A stretch of 64,000 nt of DNA. It comes from Cervus elaphus (Eukaryota > Chordata > Mammalia > Artiodactyla > Cervidae). The notes beneath the pieces are model-generated. The model ran no database searches, had not been told where the DNA came from, and saw nothing but the letters and a program-made list of their open reading frames with translations. The translations under genes and the position numbers were made by a program. The stretch covers positions 101,381,152 to 101,445,151 of the forward strand of contig NC_057832.1 of the NCBI RefSeq assembly GCF_910594005.1. Direction: 5' to 3'. The first letter of the stretch is position 1. Every line of letters starts with the position of its first letter. This document shows positions 35,950 through 47,408 of the stretch, piece after piece.

Positions 35950-38096
35950 GTAAGGACCACTTGGAATGGAAAGCAGATTTTTTAAAAAAATCATACATTA
36001 TTAAATATCAGATACTCATGAATATATATACTTCTTTCCATTCCTTGCAGGGGTTACATGCAATTGGCCATAACCAAGTAGCAAAGAAAATAGGCATTTG
36101 TTTCAGATATAACCAAAACCAGGCAATGGCACATCAGCCTGGGGAGGCTGCTGCACAGATGAAATTAGAAAACCTAGAAGAAATGTATTATGCAGACCTT
36201 TATATGTGTGTGTGTATAGTTTTATATGTGCTTCATTTCACAGTAAGCTGTAATATTTCTTGATTTTTAGTGCATTTATATTTTAATGCCATAATATGGG
36301 AATTGTTGTAGTAAAAGAAAAGGTATATTTTTAGAGGGAGAGGATATAAAATTAGGTAGCCTAATGTTGGTAGATCCATTAATTGCTAAACACTGTACAC
36401 AGGTGTATAAATAATTTGCTTTAGTTAATCTTTCTTGCCTTTTTAATTTTCTGTAACTTGATAATACAGTTTTCCCCTAGGTTTCTACATCCTAGAACAG
36501 CTTAAATACTGTTATATTTAGAAGTTAATGCTAAAATTGTAATCAGCTTCAAATTACCATCTTGAGAAGCAAATAATACCGAGAATTCTGTATAATTTTA
36601 TTTTATTTGGTTTTAAAAAAACTTTACCACATAAAATGCCAATATTCACCCAAATAATATTTTACTTGTAATAGAAACTCTTTTATTAGTATTGTGTTAT
36701 GCTGACAGTAGTTCTTCAGGAATAGTCTTTGATTCATAATTTAAAAAAATTATTGCAGTGCAGATAGTAATGATCTAGGCATTAACATTATCACACATGT
36801 TTTATAAGTAAAAGGAAAATTATAATATTTTATTTAAAATCCACTGCTAAATTTGTAGAGTAGCCTGTGAGTTTGTTTAGTATTATTAGGGTCTCTTTGG
36901 AAAAGGTTCATTTTGAGACATAGGAATTTGCTTTCCTAGTCTTAGCTTCTCTTCCCAAACCCCTTCCTTCCCACAGAAATAGGTTTGACTCAGCTGTAGT
37001 CTTAAGCATCTTTTTTTTCTACCTGAGAGTTCAATAAATAATGCATATGCTTATTTCTCAAAGAATCAGATCTATATATAAGTTGATTTTTTTAATCCAG
37101 AAAAGTTAAATCTGTATGATAAAAGAGGTAAAATTTTGTGTTTAGATTGTCTACAGTAGCTTTTCTCCTCTTTTGAACATAGAGTGGAATTTATAATGCC
37201 ATTCCTTTTTTCTCAGTCACGATGAAAATATTATTAGGTCCTCCTTTAAAAATTGCTAAGAAAATATTAAAAAAGATTGTTTGTTTGGAAAGCTACTTTT
37301 ATTTCCTAGATAAAATGCTATTTTTCTTAAATATGAAAATAATGTGGCTTACTTTAACATTTAAAGTTTTCCTTATCAAGGAGCGGAAGGAATTTTCATA
37401 GTGCTTACTGTGTTGCTTATTATGGAATGTGGCCTATATAAAATAGGTTAAAGTACATGTGTAACAAAAGAGAAAGATTTTCTTTTTTTGTAACCCATGA
37501 TATTTGAGAATGGAAAATGAGAAGATTCAAATGATAGGCAGATGTCCTAACAGAACTTGGTATTAAGCAGAGACATTTACAAGTAAAATCTGACTTTTTG
37601 GGTCAGAGATCCTTGAAGTAAAATACTTACAGCATGTAGTGATAAAGACCCACATTTTTTTTGGTAATATCTTGGTTTTATGAATTAAGGGGAGGATGTC
37701 AGCAGACTCTTGTTAGTCAAGATCCTTATCCCTACACTCCCTTTAAAAAAATACTTGAAAGGAAAAGAGTTGTTTCAGTATTTACTGCATTTGCTTTAGA
37801 AACTATAAGAAAACAATGACTTAAAGTAAGTCATTGTAAATAAGTAAGAATGACTTATAGGCATGGGATATATTCCAGATGGAATCTTTAAAGGATTAAT
37901 CTCTCATAGCTTCTGAAGATTTATTACAGATTAACAAAGATCTACAATGAAAAATTGACCAGTATCCATACTTCTGTTTGAGGACTGGTTTATAGAAGTG
38001 TAATAAAAGTACTTTGTAAATATATTTTTGAGCAAATATTTCTACCATAGGAAATTTAGAGATTTATCTATCAATACGTCTGTATATGGGTATGTA

Positions 38097-38163
38097 TGTT
38101 CGCTCAGTCGTGTCCAACTCTTGCTTCCCCATGGATTTGTAGTCCACCAGGCTTCTCTATCCA
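38097..38163 (-). mobile_element. SINE tail fragment
   Basis: Reverse-complement piece: gttcgctcagtcgtgtccaa to caccaggcttctctatcc. Confidence 0.78.
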
Positions 38164-38268
38164 CTATGCCAAATAGAGGGATTTTAATTTAGAGCCATTT
38201 TGTATCTGTTTCAGTGATTTTTTTCCCCCTAGACTTTCTAAATGCTGGGTCAGGCTTTATTTAGCCCC

Positions 38269-38490
38269 AGGGGCCTTCCCAGGTGGCTCAGTGGTAAAGA
38301 ATCTGCCTGCCAATGCAGGGGACACAAGAGAGATGCAGGTTTGATCCCCGGGTCAGGAAGATCCCTTAGAGGAGGACATGGCAGCCTACTCACAGTATTC
38401 TCATCTGGGGAATTCCATGGACAGAAGAACCTGGTGGGCTACAGTCAATGGGATTGTGAAGAGTTGGACACGACTGATCATGCCCACATG
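38269..38490 (+). mobile_element. Bov-tA2-type SINE
   Basis: Head ccttcccaggtggctcagtg, with the longer middle (gacacaagagagatgcagg), tail gttggacacgactgatc. Confidence 0.88.
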
Positions 38491-38759
38491 CGTGTGATAA
38501 TAAAATGAGATTTTGAGCCTTTAAAACAGGAGCCAAAAACTTAAAGTCTGGTAAACTAATCATGATAGTCAATTAACATAAAGTTGTCCATAACTCAAGT
38601 GAGCTTGATGGTCAGTGTTACCATTGCTGCTTATAGTGTGGAAATAGTACGAACTACTTGAATGGTGAAATTCAAGGAGTTTAACCACATTTCGATGATC
38701 CTTTGTATGAGTAATAAGGTTGGTATGTAAAACTTATTGGTGTGGAATTCTTCCTTTTG

Positions 38760-38834
38760 AGATACACACATACACACACATATATATACACACACACATA
38801 CATATACATACATACATATATATATACACACACA
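38760..38834. repeat. AC/AT compound microsatellite
   Basis: About 75 bp of AC, AT and ATAC units, an almost perfect purine-pyrimidine alternation. Confidence 0.9.
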
Positions 38835-39192
38835 TACTTACAGATGCTAACATTGACTAGCACTGAGCGACTTAGAATGCTTTTAATGTTACCTTCAGTA
38901 CCAGTGACCTATTCCTTTACATATTTTTGTTGATAACAGGTTGTCATTTTCTTAATAGTGTAATTTGGGGCTTCCCTGGTAGCTCAGATGGTTAAGACTC
39001 TGCCTGCCAACACAGGAGACCCAGGTTCGATCCCTGGGTCAGGAAGATATACTGGAGAAGGAAATGGCAACCCACTCCAGCATTCTTGCCTGGAGAATTC
39101 TGTGTACAGAGGAGCCTGGCAGACTGCAGTCCATGGGGTTGCAAAGAGTCAGACACCACTGAGCGACTGATACACACACACACACACACACA
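38835..39192 (+). repeat. Duplicated segment, copy 2 (flank plus SINE)
   Basis: Same flank and SINE as 17822-18185, in the same orientation and in a different intron of MKLN1. Its left edge touches an AC/AT microsatellite; its right edge is the AC tail. Confidence 0.92.
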
Positions 39193-39240
39193 GGGTCGCA
39201 GAGTCGGACACCACTGAGCAACTGATACACACGCACACAC
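38968..39240 (+). mobile_element. Bov-tA SINE with duplicated tail end
   Basis: Head gggcttccctggtagctcag, AC-rich tail. After the first (AC)n, about 40 bp of the SINE end (gagtcggacaccactgagca and AC repeat) occurs a second time. Confidence 0.88.
39171..39193. repeat. (AC)n microsatellite
   Basis: About 10 AC units at the first SINE tail of copy 2. Confidence 0.85.
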
Positions 39241-40689
39241 ATATAAACTAGTGATGCAGTTAGGATTGGAATCCAGATTGAGGTAGAGGAGGAATGCAGC
39301 TTCTGAGGATTCAGGTGTCTGGAAGCAGAGATAAAAGTAAGGCAAGATGCCCTAGGATTCAACCAAGTCAGAAAAAGCTTTGTACTTTCATAACATTCTA
39401 GGATTGTGGTTTAGGTTAAGTTTAAGCAGGTGTTTACTTATGAGGTAGGTAATCCAGGAATCTGCTATATCAAGAGAAAACAAAAGGAATTTTAAAAATG
39501 CCATTCAAAAATCTAGTAACTTCTATACCCTGGCATTCTTAATCTTTTGTTTCAGCTAACCCTTGCTGGCTATAGTCCTTTCTATTGCCATGCTCTATTC
39601 TTTTGGTATTTCTTTGTTTTCTTAGATGAGGCTTCATAAGTGGGCTCTAAGAGGCCCATGATACTCTTGAAATGGTATGTAATATTTTTGTCTGCTTTTG
39701 TGGAGCTTTCTGGGAAGATTCATTACCTGTATATTTTTTAAAGAATTAAAATACCTCATAAGTTTTGACATTCCACAGTGAGTAAATACTGCTGGTATTC
39801 ATATAAAATTTCAAATGAAATTTCTCGCTCTGTGTATTCATGTTGAAATAATAGTATTTACAAAGTAAACTCTTGCCAACCTTTCCTCTACTCTTTTTTT
39901 TTCTGGATTATTTGCTGCTTGGTATAAGGTGGTGGTTGAGGAAGAGAGCATAGGGAATAAAGTCAGAGAGGTAGTGATGGGCGATTGTGTTGTTTTTTGT
40001 AAGAACTGTAACCTTTATTCATAGTGAGAGATTAATGGGAAATATTGTTGGGTTTTGAGAAATGTTACTGTTAATAATCGACTTTGCATTTTAACAAAAC
40101 AAATTAGGTGATGGACAGAAGTAGAGGGACCTTTTAAAAGGAAGCAGTTCTTACCAGAGAAGTAATGATAGCATTGGAATTTACTAGAGTGGTGATCACA
40201 GTGATGAGAATTAATCAAATTTTGGGTGTGTTTTGAAGATGTCACATACAGCTGACAGGATTTACTGACAGTCTGGATATGAGTAAGTGAAAGGAGTAAA
40301 GGATAACTCAAGGTTATGATCTGATTAATTGGGAAAATAGTATAGCCATTCCCTAAGATGGGTAGAAAAAGACGATTAAATATGGTTGGTTGTTCAGCAG
40401 GTTGATTTCAGACAGGTTAAGTTTGAGATTCCAGTTACAAATCCTAGTAGATATTTCTAGTAAGTGGTTAGTTATATTACTTTGGGTTTCAGAAGACAGC
40501 TCCAGGCTGAATAATCATTTCCCTCTTTGTGTTTGCATAGAACTTTGTTCATCCTATTATTTTTACTATAGTGATTTCCATATTGTTTTAGAGTTGCTTG
40601 TGTAGGTGTTATGTGTCCCATTCTTCTCTCCTTTCTATCTCCCATCCCCAGTGGTCTTATTGTGGCCCAGGAGTGGGGAGAGAGGAATT

Positions 40690-40760
40690 TGCATTATTTA
40701 TTTTTGTGGTCCCAGAGCCTGGTATGGAGTATGTACTAAATATTTGTTCAATTGAATCAG
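40690..40760 (+). mobile_element. L2 3'-end scrap
   Basis: cccagagcctggtatggagt and actaaatatttgttcaattg fit the L2 3' end. Confidence 0.5.
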
Positions 40761-42129
40761 AATTTTAAAATCCATTTTGCTTTGAGTGGAAAGAAAGATA
40801 TTTATTTAGAAACTACACTCTTACATTGCTTTAAACCTTGGTGAGTAGATCATGTCATAATGTCATTTGTTTAATATGCTAATATTTTTCTGAGGTGAAT
40901 TTATGTTATTGATTATATTCTAGTATATTTAAATTTTCTGATGATCTGTATATAGACTATATTATCGTACAGCTGTAGTTACTACTTTGGGATCTAGGTA
41001 GAAAAATAAAATGTTTTATAGACTTTGTGTTTTTTTAGGGTAACATTTGGTGCCTTCTGGATTTAATTTGAGTGTAAGAGAATCTGGGCTATCTTTGAGA
41101 TTTTTTTTTCTCTACAAATTCTTCTATTTCTATTATAAAATTAATGGCACAATTTATCAAGGTGGTCTCATATACTTTATTTTATTATGTATTCTTATAA
41201 CTGCTACCATTAGGTTGATTTTAATCATCTTCTAAGATGCATTTCTTGTTAAGTCTTAGAAAGAACCTTTTCTAGTCCAGTCTTATTGATATAACAATCA
41301 GATATAGTGGTTGGAGGTTGAGTTTGTGGGAAGGAAGTGTGTATGTGTATTTGTTAAACATATCTGGATTTCAGTCCTGATTTTTTTTTCCCACTGACTT
41401 TTTGTTTGATCTGGAAGGAGTTATAATGATGATAAAAGCAGGAATAATTGATTTGTGGGAGTTAAATGAAATAATTTATAATATCTATAAATACATATTA
41501 TTTATATGCAACATTAACATACAAATACATACTTATTAGTTCTGAGAGAATTTGATGTAGATTTAGAGGTCTTTTGTTTTTTGATATAATCTCACAGTGG
41601 AAATATTTTTAAGCAGGTTAAAAATTTTTGAAAAGCAATTTAAAGCAAGCAGTGTTGAAGGGAAAAAAAAATCTCACCTGTAATTCCACATTCTAGCCAG
41701 TATTATTTCAGTATAATTGTTTCATCTTTTGTATATATTGCCCTTACTGGTGTTTTAGAAAGTAAGGGAAACCATAGTATACTTTCATATTTTTAGAAAA
41801 AATCACTGAAACTCATTTTGAGAACTTTCTCATAAGAATTAGGTAGGTTTAGTGGTTGAGTGACTTTCCTCAAGTAGAATTTGAAGTAACCAGAAGTTCT
41901 ATCTTTATAAAGTTGGTGCTTACATAGTGAAGTATAGAGAAGTCTAGTCCTTATTTTAAATATGCATTTCGAAGGTTTCCTGAGCAGGGCTCTTAATCGG
42001 TTGAAATTATATGTAATACTTGGTTTGCATATTCATTTTTCTGAAAGAGAATCCATGAATTCAGATCATCAAAGAGTTAAGAACATTTTCACTAGACTAA
42101 AATGTTTTTTTCAAACCTGAGGAGTAATA

Positions 42130-42315
42130 TTTATTGAATACCTACAATATGTAGAGGTTGGGATTAGCACTTTAATATGTTCATTTATTTTATTTACTAC
42201 TGGAAAGGTAGATAATCCTCATTATAGAGAATACGTGATGTTGTGTCCAGGGCTGTGGAGCTGGGATTTGAACCTAGATCTATAGGACTGTCTGGCTCCA
42301 AAGCCCGTGTTCATG
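42130..42315 (-). mobile_element. MIR relic
   Basis: tttattgaatacctacaata to ggctccaaagcccgtgttc, MIR in reverse complement; gagctgggatttgaacctag is well kept. Confidence 0.65.
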
Positions 42316-42574
42316 CTGCTGTTACCTTGGTGATTCTTAGATTCTTATGCTGAAGATACAATGAAAAACAGAAAAGAGAAAACATAGTAGATTGTGAGAG
42401 CTAAATCCTGAGACCTTAGCAAATTTTAAATATGTAAATACTAACAAAGCATATAACTTCACCTAGAAAATACCATAAAGTAAAATTGAAAAGCATAGTT
42501 AATTGCTTTACATTCTTATTAAAAGCTATTGCAGATATAAAGAGTGAGGAACAACAACTTTCCTAATAATTGCT

Positions 42575-42630
42575 AACATTTATTGAGTGCTTGCAATGTG
42601 CCAGGTATTTAACTAGACTAAAACTTCATA
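42575..42630 (-). mobile_element. MIR end fragment
   Basis: acatttattgagtgcttgca and atgtgccaggtatttaac are MIR-like. Confidence 0.55.
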
Positions 42631-43304
42631 GAGCTCATTTCAGCTTCTTTGAAGTGACTTGTATTTTGAAGCAATTATTGATTCCCAGTGTTTCATGTAT
42701 CTTGTTTTCTTAAATATTAAAAATGTAATAGTCCTTAAATTTTCTTTTCCTTTTTCAGTCTGTAGATTTTCTTATTTTTATTTTTTCATTTTGCTACAGC
42801 TCTAAGAATACAGGGCCATTTTAAAAAGTACATGGAGGCACACATTTTACTCTTTATTTTCAAAGTTTTCTTCTAAGTGAATTCTGTTGTTATTACTAGA
42901 GAAGCAATGTTGTATTTTGTCTTACTTGGAACAGCATGTCAATTTTATTGATCATAATTCCTACACCTGGCAGTTTTCCACTTATATTCTTCAACTCTGT
43001 TGTGTTTCAAGTCTGAGTAAAATAAGGCGAATAGAAAGAAGAGAAAAGACATATCTGTTTTGCTTCAGAGTGTAAGTCTGTCCAGATGAAAACTTCATTG
43101 CACCAGGCAATTCATTGTTCAACTCTCATTGAATTTTAAGAACCTACATTACCGGCCTTTTTCTGACTTAAGCAGAATAGGTAATAAGATTTAGGCAAAA
43201 CCCCAGTATCTGATATCTTTTAAAGAGTTAAAGAAGTTGCTGGAAAGAGCCCTTCTATGGAAATCTGAACCTGACTGTTCTGTATACTTTATATGTAAAG
43301 TTCT

Positions 43305-43326
43305 TCCTTTTTTTTTTTTTTTTTTT
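43305..43326. repeat. Long T run
   Basis: About 19-20 consecutive T; no retrocopy recognised beside it. Confidence 0.85.
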
Positions 43327-43935
43327 AAATTCTACATAATGGTTTTCCTTGATATTCTTTAAAGAAACCATTGAAGAAAGTAGGTAAACATGGGCTCTAG
43401 TTTTTAAATACAAATATATTCATATGGCTGTGTTTCTGGAACTACATGTGACGCTATATTTCTGTAACTACATGTGACACAAATCTTTTTCTTTCATATG
43501 GTTATCAGAAAAGAATTCTAAAATATAGACCTAGTATAAAGTATATTGTCATAGGCAGAAAATACAACCTTTCAGCATGGAAATTGCAATATGTTGCAAT
43601 AACCTGAAAGATCAGTCTCTAGTTTTGTAATCGTAGCTTTATGTAAGAAATATAGCTCTTTTTAAAGAGAGACAGATGAATCCAGTTGATAATCTGCTGG
43701 GTCTTGAGAGTTAAAGGGAATGGCTAAAGAAAGTAAGGTTAAAGAGCACATAAAATATCTTTTCCCCTTCTAATTCATTCCTCCCTTCAAAAATTCTCAT
43801 GTCAATCTAAGGTCTTAGCTACATTTTCAGAGGGATTAAACTCATAAACTAAATGTCCTGACAGAGTTCATTTAACCTTGGATATAAATTTGTGTTTCTT
43901 AAAAACTTTTTAAAAAATTTCATTTGTTTATCTAT

Positions 43936-43971
43936 TGTATTACACTAGAAATTGTGTATTACACTAGAAAT
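43936..43971. repeat. 19-bp period tandem duplication
   Basis: tgtattacactagaaat occurs at 43936-43952 and again at 43955-43971. Confidence 0.9.
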
Positions 43972-44039
43972 TAAGCTAACCTCTTTTACAAGGCTACTAA
44001 CCCTCCTCCTCCCTCTTCTTTTGGACACCTGAATTTAAA

Positions 44040-44252
44040 AAAAAAAATTTTTTTTATTTTGTGTTGGGTTATAGCCAATTAGCAAACAGTGTTATGATAG
44101 TTTCAGGTGAACAGCAAAGGAACTCAGCCATACATATACATGTATCCATTCTCCCCCAAACTCCCCTCCCATCAGCCTGTCACATAACATTGAGCAAAGT
44201 TCCTGTGCTATACAGTAGGTTCTTGTTGGTTATCCATTTTAAATACAGCAGC
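44040..44252 (-). mobile_element. L1 3'-end relic
   Basis: Reverse complement of the L1 3' UTR: agcaaacagtgttatgatag, acatatacatgtatccattc, cctgtgctatacagtaggtt. Confidence 0.72.
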
Positions 44253-44847
44253 ATGACATTAGAATTTTTTCTGAGGTTGGACCCTTGGTATGTCAGTGCA
44301 CAGTATATGCATTCTGTACTATTTCAAAGTGGAAAAATGAGTTTAATTACAAATAGTAGTGTGCCATCTTGTGGAGGATTATGTCATCAGCATAGTCTGA
44401 TTTACCCCTAAGAATCAGAGGAAGATAGATACTGCAGTTGGGCTTGTAAAATAAAAAGCTTGCTTCTTTCTGCAAAATGGTGTGAAGACACTGATGTGAT
44501 AACATTTCTACCTTATTTTTAGTGTATGTGAGATGTATAGATGAGTACTTTTAGTAGTAAGTAGTTGAAGGGTTTATCTAGTACTGATATCGAAAAAGAC
44601 CTGTGCCAAAGAATATGGCTGCATTTTAGCTTTTGTGGCTGAAGCAATGACTAATTGGTGATTGATCCATTTAGTCTCTGAGAATGAAATTGGCTTGATA
44701 CCTTGAACATTGGCTATTATTGATCACTTTATTCCCAATGTTTCTGTTTTTTAGTTCATCCTTTTTAGTAAGTCCATATCCTGCAGGTTCAGATCTGACC
44801 ATGTCACATCTTTGCATAAAATCTTCTGTTGATCTGTACTGTCTGCA

Positions 44848-45064
44848 GTTGTTTAGTCACTCAGTTTTGTCCTACTCTTTTGTGACCCCATGGACTGTAG
44901 TCCACCAGGCTCCTCTGTCCATGGGATTTCTCAGGGAACAGTACTGGAGTGGGTTGCCATTTCTTTCTCCAGGGAGTTTTCTTGACTCAGAAATTGAACC
45001 CGCAAACCCACATCTTCTGCATTGACCAGAGGATTCTTTACGTCTGACCTACACAGGAAGTTCA
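44848..45064 (-). mobile_element. Bov-tA-type SINE inside an L2 relic
   Basis: Reverse-complement SINE (gttgtttagtcactcagttt to cctacacaggaagttc). 9-bp repeats tactgtctg lie at 44837-44845 and 45065-45073, and L2-like sequence continues on both sides. Confidence 0.88.
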
Positions 45065-45224
45065 TACTGTCTGTGGAGTCAAGTTCAAAACATTTATGTT
45101 GCCATTTATCCCATTTCATGATCTGGCTGCTGCCTGTCTTTATAACTTACTATATTCCGCTACCTTTTGTGTTCTTTTAAAATGAACAGTGTGTTTATTC
45201 ATCACACAGTTTTCACCATGGTAC

Positions 45225-45400
45225 ATGCTTTATTGAATTCTCATGGTAGCTTTATGAGATAGGTATTCTATCTCATAGAATTTTAGAGCTGAGGAAACCA
45301 GTGGTTAAGGAATGTGGTGTTGGTTCCACAGTCATGGTGATAGAGCTGCGATATCATTCAAGGTCTGCCTGGCTTTAGATTCTGTGCCTTAAAACACTTT
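45225..45400 (-). mobile_element. MIR relic
   Basis: tttatgagataggtattcta, gagctgaggaaaccagtgg and gcctggctttagattctgtg fit MIR in reverse complement. Confidence 0.6.
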
Positions 45401-45661
45401 TTGTGTGTTTTTCTGTGTTTGTACCTTTATTTTACTTTGTACCCTACTTGAAAAAGTCCTCTTCTCTTTCTTTCATTCTGTCAACAAAGCCCCCCTTCTG
45501 ATGCATAGGTCAGATACCACTTGTCACCATGAAATCTTCCTGGGTCCCTTCAGTTTGTTATTCTCTTTCCTTTTTTGAACTCCCATGGTGATCTTTTACC
45601 TTTCTTATGACACTTAGTCTGTGTTACATTGTGGTGATTTTATGTACTTGTTTTATGTTGG

Positions 45662-45907
45662 TGTTGTTCAGTTGCTAAGTTGCGTACGACTCTTTATGAC
45701 CCCATGGACGACAGCACACCAGCCTTCTCTGTCATCCACTATCTCCTGGAGTTTGCTCAAATTCATGTTGTTTGAGTTGGTGATGCAGTCTAACCATCTC
45801 ATCCTCTACCACCCTCTTTTCCTTTTGCTTTTAATCTTTCCCAGCATCAGGGTCTTTTCCACTGAGTCCGCTCTTCCTAATGGGTGGCCAAAGTATGGGA
45901 GCTTCAA
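45662..45907 (-). mobile_element. BovB 3'-end fragment inside an L2 relic
   Basis: Reverse-complement BovB tail from gttgttcagttgctaagttg to gccaaagtatgggagcttc. L2-like sequence is present on both sides, so it inserted into an older L2. Confidence 0.85.
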
Positions 45908-46257
45908 CATTTATATTCTTCACTAAATTGTAAGCCCCTTGAGGGTAGGGACGATGTCATCTTTGTTGTTTTTTTTTTTCTCTAAAGTGTCTTGCCAATT
46001 CGTAGTAGTACTGAGAAAATATTGACTGAACATTCCTATGCATGAGGGAGAAATAGTCTCTGTAGCCTATGGTCCTTTAAGAAAAGAAAATAGAGAAAGG
46101 GCTGCTAGTTGAGGAGGATTTACTACTCTACACATGTATATGAATTATTTAAAAAACATTTTTTTAATTGGAGGGTACTTGCTTTGCAACGCTGTATTAG
46201 TTTCTGCTGTACAGCATTGTGAATCAGGTGTATGCATACATCTCTCCCTTCCCTGAC

Positions 46258-46368
46258 GTGAGTTTGAGCAAACTCCTGGAGATAGTGAAGGACAGGGAAG
46301 CCTGCTGTTTTGCAGTCCATGGGTTCGCAAAGAGTTGGACACGACTTAGCGACTGAATAACAACAACA
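46258..46368 (+). mobile_element. Short BovB 3'-end fragment inside L1
   Basis: Runs from gagtttgagcaaactcctgg to gcgactgaataacaacaac, the BovB 3' terminus. It interrupts a minus-strand L1. Confidence 0.8.
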
Positions 46369-46383
46369 TCCCCTCCGTTTTGA

Positions 46384-47408
46384 GCCTTCTGAAAGGGATG
46401 GCAATACCAGACCACCTGACCTGCCTCTTGAGAAACCTGTGTGCAGGTCAGGAAGCAACGGTTAGAACTGGACATGGAACAACAGACTGGTTCCAAGTAG
46501 GAAAAGGAGTACGTCAAGGCTGTATATTGTCACCCTGCTTATTCAACTTATATGCAGAGTACATCATGAGAAACGCTGGGCTGGAGGAAGCACAAGCTGG
46601 AATCAAGACTGCCAGGAGAAATATCAATAACCTCAGATATACAGATGACACCACCCTTATGGCAGAAAGTGAAGAAGAACTTAAGAGCCTCTTGATGAAA
46701 GTGAAAGAGGAGAAAGAAAAAGTTGGCTTAAAGCTCAACATTCAGAAAACTAAGATCATGGCATCTGGTCCCATCACCTTATGGGAAATAGATGGGGAAA
46801 CAGTGGCTGACTTTTATTTTCCTGGGCTCCAAAATCACTGCAGATGGTGATTGCAGCCGTGAAATTAAAAGATGCTTGCTCCTTGGAAGGAAAATTATGA
46901 CCAACCTAGACAGCATATTAAAAAGCAGAGACATTACTTTGCCAACAGCGGTCCGTCTAGTCAAGGCTATGGTTTTTCCAATGGTCATGTATGGATGTGA
47001 GAGTTGGACTGTGAAGAAAGCTGAGTGTCGAAGAATTGATGCTTTTGGACTGTGGTGTTGGAGAAGACTCTTGAGAGTTCCTTGGACTGCAAGGAGATCC
47101 AACCAGTCCATCCTAAAGGAGATCAGTCCTGGGTGTTCATTGGAAGGACTGATGCTGAAGCTGAAACTCCAATACTTTGGACCACCTCATGCGAAGAGTT
47201 GACTCATTGGAAAAGACCCTGATGCTGGGAGGGATTGGGGGCAGGAGGAGAAGGGGACGACAGAGGATGAGATGGCTGGATGGCATCACCAACTCAATGG
47301 ACATGAGTTTGAGTAATCTCCGGGAGTTGGTGATGGACAGAGAGGCCTGGAGTGCTGCGATCATGGGGTCACAAAGAGTCAGACACGACTGAGCGACTGA
47401 ACTGAACT
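46384..47408 (+). mobile_element. BovB fragment, 5'-truncated, in L1
   Basis: Covers the C-terminal half of the reverse transcriptase through to the tail gcgactgaactgaactaaac. GVRQGCILSPCLFNLYAEYI is intact, but the polymerase motif reads YTDD (46638-46649) in place of YADD. The frame breaks near 46800, and an extra A is present at tttggAccacc (about 47180). It lies a few bases after another BovB scrap, nested in an L1. Confidence 0.92.

Larger units (their letters stand above)
44770..46030. mobile_element. L2 relic, split by a SINE and a BovB
   Basis: L2-like segments at 44770-44836 and 45074-45180 (catttcatgatctggctgct), then 45405-45660 and 45908-46030 (taagccccttgagggtaggg). A MIR-like piece (45225-45400) lies between. 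Confidence 0.65.

Noticed and set aside
36050..36210. Possible extra MKLN1 exon after tccattccttgcag
   Set aside because: The muskelin protein joins residue T283 directly to the 50591 exon; the stretch matches no known muskelin segment and no good donor fits.
38631..38863. Tyr/Val/Cys-rich open frames on the minus strand
   Set aside because: They are translations of the AC/AT microsatellite.
46380..46850. 156-codon reverse-transcriptase frame
   Set aside because: Also BovB, 5'-truncated with later frame breaks; its first codons are not a true start.
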